Origin: Pseudofrankia asymbiotica
Lineage (GTDB): Bacteria; Actinomycetota; Actinomycetes; Frankiales; Frankiaceae
DNA length: 11,951 nt
Assembly (NCBI RefSeq): GCF_001983105.1
Contig: NZ_MOMC01000111.1
Span: forward strand, 9,268-21,218
Direction of reading: 5' to 3'
A program made the translations under genes and the position numbers. The notes below the pieces were generated by a model. It made no database searches. It saw only the letters and a program-made list of their open reading frames with translations, and was not told the DNA's origin. Each line of letters starts with the position of its first letter. Position 1 is the first letter of the stretch. Positions 6,622 to 11,951 of this stretch are shown in pieces.

Positions 6622-6649
6622 GGCGGCCAGACCTACCGGCCTGGCCGCC
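6622..6649 (+). terminator. GC-rich hairpin after DUF1015
   Basis: GGCGGCCAG (6622-6630) and CTGGCCGCC (6641-6649) are exact complements with a 10-base loop, starting 8 bases after the DUF1015 stop. There is no T-tract, as is common for actinobacterial stem-only terminators. Confidence 0.6.
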
Positions 6650-6678
6650 ACCCGCCACTCGCCACCCGTCGCACGCAC

Positions 6679-6746
6679 CGGTCCGGCGCCGGACCGCGCC
6701 CGCTCGTATGAGCGCGGCGCGGGCCGGCGCCGGGAACTCCCGGCGC
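6679..6746. terminator. Tandem hairpins in the convergent gap
   Basis: Three further stems follow. An 18-base perfect palindrome lies at 6679-6696. A 10 bp stem with one bulged base spans 6696-6720 (GCGCCCGCTC against GAGCGCGGCGC around GTAT). An 8 bp stem with loop AACT lies at 6727-6746 (GCGCCGGG/CCCGGCGC). They sit 38 bases and more past the stop of the minus-strand giant gene and would fold in either transcript, so they probably act as a bidirectional terminator. Confidence 0.55.
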
Positions 6747-6783
6747 TCAGACGGCAGGGATACGGGCGGCGGCCCGTCGTCCG

Positions 6784-9700
6784 CTAGTCGCCCGTGTCCT
6801 CGTCGTCGGCGGGGCCCTCGCTCTTAGCCTCGGTGGGGGCTTCCTGACCCAGCGGCAGGCGCTCGGCGGCTGGGATCTCGCGCAGGCCCAGATCGCTGAA
6901 CAGCACGCTCAGGTCCGGCAGGCCGCCCGCGGGACGGGCGGCCTCGCGGCGAGCCGGCTCGGGCTCGACGTCGGCCGGCTCACCGGTGCCGAGGAGCGCG
7001 AGTGACGAGCTCCCATCGTCGAACAGCACCGGCGCGACGACCTTCGCGCCACCCGACTCCCGGGAGTCGCCCGAGTCCTGGTCGCCCTCCGCTGAGGCCT
7101 CATCGCTGATCGCCACGTCCGGGCCACCGGCCACCACGTCGCCACCGGCGGCCTCCTGGCTCGACGTGCCGGCGCCGCCCGGCACGACGTCACCCGAGGA
7201 CGCCACGTCAGCCGAGGACGCCACGTCAGCCGAGGACGCCACGGCGAGCGAGTCAGTCACGGCGGCCGAGTCACTCATGGCGGCCGAGTCGGTCACGGCA
7301 CCCGACTCAGTCACGGCGTCCGAGGCGTCCGCCGCTTCGGGCGCCGACGTTGTGGCGACGACCGGCTCGTCCGTGGAGGTGGCCTTCCGGGCGTCCTCGG
7401 CCGCGAGCTGGGTCATGAGCTCATAGGCGCGCTCGTTGGCGTCGGTCTCCTCCTCCTCGTCGATCGCCGCCGCCGCCTCGAACGCCCGCAGCGCGTCCCC
7501 CGGCCGGCCCGCGTCGAGCAGCGCCTCGGCGTAGGCATACCGCAGCCGGGCCGTCCACGGCCGTGGCTCGCCGGGCCGGGTCGCCTCGTCGTGGAGCAGA
7601 ACGACGGCGGCCTCCGGCTGCCCGAGGTCACGGCGCGCGCCGGAGCCGACCATCAGCAGCTCGGCGTGCCCAGCCGGGTCGAGCGTCTCGATCGACGGGT
7701 CGGTGAGGTAGGCGACGGCCCGCTCCGGGCGGCCAAGTCCGCGCTCGGCGTCCGCGATCATGGGCAGGTAGCGCGGCGAACCGTCCATCCGGCGGGCCGT
7801 GCGCAGTTCGACCAGCGCCGTCGCGTACTCCCCCGCGTGGTAGGCCGCGATGCCGGCGGCCTCCCTGGTCGCGGGCAGCCGGGCCGCGAGGCTCGCGGCC
7901 GCGCGGCCATGCGCGAGAGCGAGCGCCGGGTCGTCATCCAGGAACATCGCGGCGGCGACCAGGTGGCGTGCCACCACCTCGGCGAGACCGACCGGCAGGC
8001 CGCGCAGCTCCTTGCGGACCTCCAGGTCGAGCAGCTCGGGCTGCGCCTCGTCCGGCAGCGGCGGCGCCTCGACGCGTGGCCGGGTGGTCAACGCCGGCCC
8101 CTGGCCGCGTTCTCCCGGCCCGGCCCGACGATCCGTGACCCGCCCGGCGCGCCGGACCGGCCGGCCCGCATCGCCCTCATGCCCACGCGGCCCGCGTCCG
8201 GGAGCACCCGGCCGTGCCGCGGCACCGCCTCGCGGCCCCCGGTCACCGGCCCGAGGCGCACCCTGGCCGCGCGGCGACGTTCCCCAGCCGCCTTCGCGCC
8301 GGGGCCCTCTCGCCGCACCGGCCGCGTCGTCACGGGAGGCACCCGCCTCCCGACGGCGGTCCACGGACGCCGGCCGAGTCGAGGCCCGGTCGCCCCCCGT
8401 CTCGCTGGTGGTCCCGTGGGCCGCCGTGCCTCCTCCGGCCGGCGCGGGCGCGGCCGGGCCGTTCTGGCTCGCCGTCGCCTGGCCGGGCGCCGTGGCAGGC
8501 GCCGCCGCCGGCGCGGTGGTGCCCGGCCCTGCCGGCGGCGTGCGGCCGACGGTGGGCTCGGCCGATGTGGTCTCTCGGGCTACGGGCGCCGCGCCCTCGG
8601 CCGGCAGCGCCCAGGAGGGCGGACCCGTCGGGCGACGCTCGCCGCGATCACGGTCGTCGCGGGTGCTCCGGCCGTCGCCGTGCCCGCTTTCGCGCCCCTG
8701 ACGACGGTCGTCCCGGTGGCCGCGGTCCGGTCCGCCCGCGGCCCGGTCCTGGCGCCCGGCCGGCCGGTCGTAGCGCTGGCCGTCTCGCGACCCCTGGTCG
8801 GGCCGCGGCGAGCGATGAGGCGTCCGACCATCCTGGGCGCCACCCGCCCGGTCACGAGCACCGCCGGCGCGGCCCGCGCCGTAGCCGCTGGAACCACCAG
8901 AACCGCTGGAACCACTCGGCCGGTCACTCCGGTAGCTGGAACCGCCTGCACGGTCACCCCGGTAACCGCCAGAACCGCTCGAACCGCTGGAACCGCTGGA
9001 ACCGCTCGAACCGCTGGAACCGCTGGAACCGCTGGAACGGTCGCCCCGGTAGCCGCCGGTTCCGCTGGAACCGCCCGCGCGGTCGCTCCGATAACCGCCG
9101 GAACCGCCCGGACGGTCGCTCCGGTAACCACCAGAACCACTTGGACGGTCACTTCGGTACCCGGAACCGGCCGCACGGTCACCCCGGTAACCGCCAGAAC
9201 CGCTGGATCCACCGGATCCAGCTGATCCGCCTGAATTGCTGGAACCGCCCGCACCGTCATTCCGATAGCCACTGGAACCACCGGGACGGTCACCTCTGTA
9301 ACCGCTCGAACCGCTCGTCCGGTCGCCACGGTAGCCGGAACTACCCGTACGGTCACCGCTGTAGCTGGAGCCACCTGTGCGGTTACCGCCGTAGGTGGAA
9401 CCGCCCGCGCGGTCACCACCATGGCCGGGACCGCCTGTGCGGTCACCGCCGCGGTCCGGCCGCTCGGATCGGTCCGTTCCTGTTCCTCGCCGGTCCGCCT
9501 GGCCGGGCCGGTCGGACCAGGTCGGCCGACTGGGGCGCTCGCCGCGGTGATCATCCGCCCGGTCCGGTCGGCCAGCGCCCGTGGGCCGGTCGGAACGCCC
9601 GCTCCAGCTGGGACGCTCGGAACGCTGCCCGGCCCCGCGCCCCCAGCTGCCGGACTGGCCGGCCCCGCTGGCACCGCCTCGACCGGCGGATCCGTCGCGG

Positions 9701-10788
9701 CCGGACGGACGGTCGTCCCGTCGATCGCTCCGCTCGCCGCGCTCCTGCCATGGGCGCCCTGGCCCAGCTGGACGGTCGCTTCCGTGGCCGTCCCGCGCCG
9801 GCCCAGCCCGATGGCCCCGGTCGGCCGAACCAGCTGCCTGGCCGAAACGACGCGGGCGCTCCCCCGGCCCGTTCGCATCCGCGGACCAGGGACGCTCCGG
9901 CCGGCCGCCGGGACGCTCGGCACGGCTGTCACCGCCGGAACGGGCCGCCGCGCCCCAACTGGTCTGGCGGGTGCCGGCCGGCCGGCCACCGGCCGCGTCG
10001 CGCCCACCTGGGCGGCCCCCCTGCCCGGCATGGGTGGACGGCCCGGCGCCGCCTGACCTCTCACGCCAGCCGGAACCACCCCGTCCGCCGGAGGCACCAT
10101 CGCCGGCCGGGCGGTTACCTCCACGGAACCCGTCTCCGCCACGGGCGCCAGGTCCACCGCGGGCGTTGTCGCCGCCACGAAAGCCGTCGCCACCACGCGC
10201 GCCAGACCGGTCAGCACCGCCAGCACCCGCGTACGGCCGGCGGTTGCCCCGGTCGTCGCCGTCGCGGCGGTAGGAACCGGCGGGCGCTCCCGCGGGGCGG
10301 TCCGGCCGGGCACCGCCGGCTCCGCCAGCACCGCCGCGGGGACGCTCACCACTGCCCCATCGGGTCGCCGAACCGCCGGCACCACGGCCCGCGGTTCCGG
10401 CGGAGCCGCGTTCGCCGCGGAAGCCATCCCGACGCCGGTCGTCGCCCGACCCTCCGGCCTCGGCGGGTCGCTCACGCGACCATCCAGTCGCCTCACCACG
10501 TCCGGAGGCCTCGTCGCGCCGGTATCCTCCGGCGGCCCGGTTCGGCCCGCCGGCGGCCGAGGGCCGATGCGGCCGCTGGGCGCCCGCGCCCCCTGCTCCC
10601 CTCGGCTGGCCGCCGGCCGCGCGCCGCGCGCCCGCACCGCCACCGGCCGAGCGGGACCAGCCGCCGGCGCCGCCGTTTCCGCCACCGGCGCGGCCAGCGC
10701 GACGCGGGGCGGGGGTGGACCCTCGGGAAGCCGACGGACGTGCTGGCTCCCCACCTGTGGGAGACGGAGGGACTGCAGAGCTCGACAT
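6784..10788 (-). CDS. Giant Gly/Arg/Ser-rich disordered protein with C-terminal TPR-like domain
   Basis: 1334 aa from the ATG at 10786-10788, which has GGAAG 8 bases upstream; ATG 10794 and GTG 10812 are in-frame alternatives. Residues 1 to about 905 are low complexity: mainly Gly, Arg, Ser, Asp, Pro and Ala, few hydrophobics, no signal peptide. Residues about 446-639 hold nine YR[GS]DR motifs in Gly/Ser spacers plus looser variants. About 905-1130 is a folded helical-repeat region with TPR-like units (AAYHAGEYATALVELRTA, AEALLDAGRPGDALRAFEAA). The tail is acidic and Ser/Ala/Val-rich with two hexapeptide-repeat arrays, ending in DLSVLFSDLGLREIP and a Glu/Asp-rich stretch. The C-terminal half resembles the TPR-like protein encoded near tyrS-tlyA in actinobacteria (Rv1691 position). 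No function is established; RG-rich composition suggests nucleic-acid binding or self-assembly. The continuous 4-kb frame and the recognisable C-terminal domain in the same frame argue that the repeats are translated. Confidence 0.85.
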   Translation of the reverse strand: MSSSAVPPSPTGGEPARPSASRGSTPAPRRAGRAGGGNGGAGGWSRSAGGGAGARRAAGGQPRGAGGAGAQRPHRPSAAGGPNRAAGGYRRDEASGRGEATGWSRERPAEAGGSGDDRRRDGFRGERGSAGTAGRGAGGSATRWGSGERPRGGAGGAGGARPDRPAGAPAGSYRRDGDDRGNRRPYAGAGGADRSGARGGDGFRGGDNARGGPGARGGDGFRGGNRPAGDGASGGRGGSGWRERSGGAGPSTHAGQGGRPGGRDAAGGRPAGTRQTSWGAAARSGGDSRAERPGGRPERPWSADANGPGERPRRFGQAAGSADRGHRAGPARDGHGSDRPAGPGRPWQERGERSDRRDDRPSGRDGSAGRGGASGAGQSGSWGRGAGQRSERPSWSGRSDRPTGAGRPDRADDHRGERPSRPTWSDRPGQADRRGTGTDRSERPDRGGDRTGGPGHGGDRAGGSTYGGNRTGGSSYSGDRTGSSGYRGDRTSGSSGYRGDRPGGSSGYRNDGAGGSSNSGGSAGSGGSSGSGGYRGDRAAGSGYRSDRPSGSGGYRSDRPGGSGGYRSDRAGGSSGTGGYRGDRSSGSSGSSGSSGSSGSSGSSGSGGYRGDRAGGSSYRSDRPSGSSGSGGSSGYGAGRAGGARDRAGGAQDGRTPHRSPRPDQGSRDGQRYDRPAGRQDRAAGGPDRGHRDDRRQGRESGHGDGRSTRDDRDRGERRPTGPPSWALPAEGAAPVARETTSAEPTVGRTPPAGPGTTAPAAAPATAPGQATASQNGPAAPAPAGGGTAAHGTTSETGGDRASTRPASVDRRREAGASRDDAAGAARGPRREGGWGTSPRGQGAPRAGDRGPRGGAAARPGAPGRGPRGHEGDAGRPVRRAGRVTDRRAGPGERGQGPALTTRPRVEAPPLPDEAQPELLDLEVRKELRGLPVGLAEVVARHLVAAAMFLDDDPALALAHGRAAASLAARLPATREAAGIAAYHAGEYATALVELRTARRMDGSPRYLPMIADAERGLGRPERAVAYLTDPSIETLDPAGHAELLMVGSGARRDLGQPEAAVVLLHDEATRPGEPRPWTARLRYAYAEALLDAGRPGDALRAFEAAAAIDEEEETDANERAYELMTQLAAEDARKATSTDEPVVATTSAPEAADASDAVTESGAVTDSAAMSDSAAVTDSLAVASSADVASSADVASSGDVVPGGAGTSSQEAAGGDVVAGGPDVAISDEASAEGDQDSGDSRESGGAKVVAPVLFDDGSSSLALLGTGEPADVEPEPARREAARPAGGLPDLSVLFSDLGLREIPAAERLPLGQEAPTEAKSEGPADDEDTGD
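7189..7242. repeat. 18-base tandem repeat, three copies, inside the giant gene
   Basis: Unit GTCAGCCGAGGACGCCAC at 7207-7224 and 7225-7242, with a one-base variant at 7189-7206. It encodes SADVAS-type hexapeptides in the tail. Confidence 0.9.
7244..7315. repeat. Second 18-base tandem repeat, four diverged copies
   Basis: Units at 7244-7261, 7262-7279, 7280-7297 and 7298-7315 (for example GCGGCCGAGTCGGTCACG). They encode VTDSAA-like hexapeptides directly adjoining the SADVAS array, with the same period but different sequence. Confidence 0.85.
8870..9450. repeat. YR[GS]DR-encoding degenerate repeat array inside the giant gene
   Basis: Degenerate repeats built on CGGTC(A/G)C(C/T)(C/T)CGGTA and glycine/serine codons on the minus strand. 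Translation gives nine YR[GS]DR units, with relaxed forms YRND, YSGDR and YGGNR at the upstream end. Spacers are mainly Gly and Ser with Pro or Ala after the second Arg. Boundaries are approximate. Confidence 0.85.
8971..9033. repeat. 9-base minisatellite encoding (SSG)n
   Basis: Seven uninterrupted copies of (A/C/G)GAACCGCT, differing only in the first base, within the YR[GS]DR array. They encode alternating Ser-Ser-Gly. The 9-base period keeps the frame if copies are gained or lost. Confidence 0.92.
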
Positions 10789-10861
10789 CGTCATCGCTTC
10801 CGATCGGCCCACGCCATCGTGGGTTCCACTGTTGACTTCTAGTTACGGTCGTCTGGCTTCA

Positions 10862-10890
10862 TGACCGTGTGGTGCTTCGTGACCGTGCGG
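10862..10890. repeat. Direct repeat TGACCGTG(T/C)GG, 18-base period
   Basis: TGACCGTGTGG (10862-10872) and TGACCGTGCGG (10880-10890) lie 75-100 bases upstream of the giant gene's start. They may be tandem regulator sites. Confidence 0.6.
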
Positions 10891-10905
10891 CCCACTGGCC
10901 GCCTT

Positions 10906-10933
10906 GCCCACACACCCCACCCGTGGGGTGGGC
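10906..10933. repeat. Inverted repeats with two competing pairings
   Basis: CACCCCAC (10913-10920) and GTGGGGTG (10923-10930) pair perfectly around two C's. GCCCAC (10906-10911) can instead pair with GTGGGC (10928-10933). It lies upstream of the giant gene: an operator or leader structure, or chance. Confidence 0.5.
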
Positions 10934-11530
10934 GGTGCCGCGCAGATTCCGACGCGGCTGCCCGCGCGGGCCGCTCCCACCAGCCGCGAAGGGCTGGCGG
11001 TGGCCCGCCGGCCGGCGGCCCGCCGCGGGATCGGCGTGACCGGCGCGGCCCTCGAAGAACGGGCCCCGGTGAATCGGCCGAGAGCCCGCGAACACGGCCG
11101 GCGCCGCGCCGGATGAACGCCGACGCTGGGACCCGCGCTGTCCCAACGACGGGTCACCAGCGCTGACAGGCACATCACCTGACGGGCGGAGCCGCTGATA
11201 CGAGACACGTCACCACCGGACCCCGCCCGGGCAGGTGTGCTACCTCAGGCGGCGCTGACGACGCGCCGTCTTCTACGGTAGTCCTCCGCGCGGGCAGGCC
11301 GCGGCCAGTGTGCCGATGGACGCCCGTGGCTCGGTGTTTCCGTGAGCTTCACCGGTGTCGTCCGTCACCTGCTGCCCGAAGACCCCTTGTGCCACAGGCA
11401 TGGGTATGGGCGGCGGCAGGAGAGGGACCATGGGTCAGCCGCGGGCGGCGGCGGTGAACCCGTCGAGTCAAGGACTCTCCGTGGAGGCCGCCCGATCTCC
11501 GTCTCCCGGTGGCGCCCAGGCAGGTTCGCG

Positions 11531-11951
11531 CTACTCGGTCTCGAGGAGTCCCTGGACCTGGCCAGCGCGGGACGCCGTCCGTGCGCCGACGCCGAGCACC
11601 TGCAGAAAGCCTTCGGAATCCTTGTGGTCGAAGGCTCCGACCCGGCTCATCGACGCGTCCTCCTCGCTGTAGAGCGAGTGCGGGATGTCCGCCGCGCCGG
11701 CGAAGTTGACGGTGCCCCGGTAGAGCTCAAGGGTGATCGAGCCGGTAGCGAGCTGGGCGACCTCGGAGACGACCTTGCGCGCGAGCTGCGAGCCAAGGTC
11801 CTCGCCATAGGCCTGGTACAGCTGCTCGCCGAGGAAGTCCGACGCGAACTCGAAGATCTTCCTGGCCCGGCGGTCGAGAATCGTCTGCAACAGGTACTCG
11901 TAGGCGCTGCCCAGCAGCTCCATGCCGGGCGCCTCATAGACACCACGGGAC
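11531..11951 (-). CDS. argG: Argininosuccinate synthase, C-terminal part (gene continues past the right edge)
   Basis: Last 139 residues of argininosuccinate synthase, the ATP-dependent enzyme that joins citrulline and aspartate in arginine biosynthesis. The visible part opens with SRGVYEAPGMELLGSAYEYL, the conserved SRG(I/V)YEAPG region found in known ArgG proteins. It continues with a helical segment, then GSITLELYRG and SLYSEEDASM, comparable to SLYNEE..SM of animal enzymes, and ends at TAG 11531-11533. The catalytic N-terminal PP-loop domain is outside the window. The helical linker before GSITLELYRG does not look like the short bacterial (type 1) or E. coli-type sequence I remember, so subtype is left open. 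The gene is probably not co-transcribed with the giant gene 742 bases downstream. Confidence 0.88.
   Translation of the reverse strand, partial: SRGVYEAPGMELLGSAYEYLLQTILDRRARKIFEFASDFLGEQLYQAYGEDLGSQLARKVVSEVAQLATGSITLELYRGTVNFAGAADIPHSLYSEEDASMSRVGAFDHKDSEGFLQVLGVGARTASRAGQVQGLLETE

Larger units (their letters stand above)
10789..11530. other. Intergenic region between argG and the giant gene, no convincing gene
   Basis: 742 bases. The minus-strand frame covering 10843-11208 has no recognisable protein character. A plus-strand frame from ATG 11430 has a good AGGAGAGGG site but runs antisense into argG. No tRNA cloverleaf was seen. The promoter of the giant gene should lie at the left end of the region. 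TAACTA near 10843 on the minus strand is a weak -10 candidate. A hairpin and a direct repeat lie at 10862-10933. A 14-base palindrome, CCGCCGGCCGGCGG, is at 11005-11018. Confidence 0.55.

Noticed and set aside
8870..9450. CRISPR-like array
   Set aside because: The repeats are degenerate, vary in spacing, are in frame and encode protein. There are no constant repeats with unique spacers and no cas genes.
8580..10754. A second minus-strand frame of 724 codons in the giant gene, rich in Ala, Val, Pro and Thr
   Set aside because: This is the alternate frame of the same repeats in GC-rich DNA. It lacks domains and ends before the TPR-like part.
8214..10835. Long plus-strand open frame (873 codons) opposite the giant gene, rich in Arg, Pro, Trp and Asn repeats
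   Set aside because: It is the antisense shadow of the Gly/Arg/Ser repeats. It has no recognisable domain, while the minus-strand frame runs into a conserved TPR-like domain.
10843..11208. 121-codon minus-strand frame between argG and the giant gene
   Set aside because: It has no ribosome site or family resemblance, and its Arg/Ala/Pro composition is typical of non-coding GC-rich DNA.

Overview
This is a very GC-rich stretch (well over 70 % by eye) from an actinobacterium. GTG starts with strong GGAGG-type ribosome sites, one apparent leaderless start, and the order NAD kinase / tlyA / small gene / HAD phosphatase / TPR protein all fit. The order parallels the Mycobacterium tuberculosis tyrS-Rv1691-Rv1692-Rv1693-tlyA-ppnK segment as I remember it. 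The low-complexity expansions inside otherwise conserved proteins suggest a Frankia-like or related actinomycete, but I cannot fix the genus from sequence alone.

Layout, left to right. The minus strand from 2014 to 1 carries a compact operon read leftward: a 125-aa conserved hypothetical protein, the rRNA 2'-O-methyltransferase TlyA (371 aa, with an unusual insertion of about 86 residues) and NAD kinase, which runs off the left edge and overlaps tlyA by ATGA. A gene-free divergent gap (2015-2581) separates this from a plus-strand SCP2-like lipid-binding protein (2582-2920). That gene converges on a minus-strand HAD-IIA phosphatase (2958-4112), which lies behind a small three-TPR protein (4240-4671). 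A 604-base divergent region with striking inverted and direct repeats (a 32-base hairpin palindrome, three GTCACA/TGTGAC half-sites and a TACGAT -10 box) precedes a plus-strand DUF1015 protein (5276-6613). Clustered hairpins separate that gene from a giant minus-strand gene (6784-10788, 1334 aa). A roughly 740-base region without a convincing gene follows, and the window ends inside the 3' part of argininosuccinate synthase (argG).

TlyA (ribosome modification) and NAD kinase (NADP supply) are well understood. The phosphatase belongs to the family that includes a mycobacterial glycerol-3-phosphate phosphatase. The two TPR proteins, DUF1015 and the small protein have no firm function. The most unusual object is the giant protein: about 900 residues of Gly/Arg/Ser-rich disordered sequence with nine YR[GS]DR motifs in a Ser/Gly-rich spacer, joined to a helical-repeat domain and an acidic, hexapeptide-repeat tail. 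Its composition resembles eukaryotic RGG/FUS-type condensate-forming regions. No mobile element, CRISPR array, tRNA or rRNA was seen.
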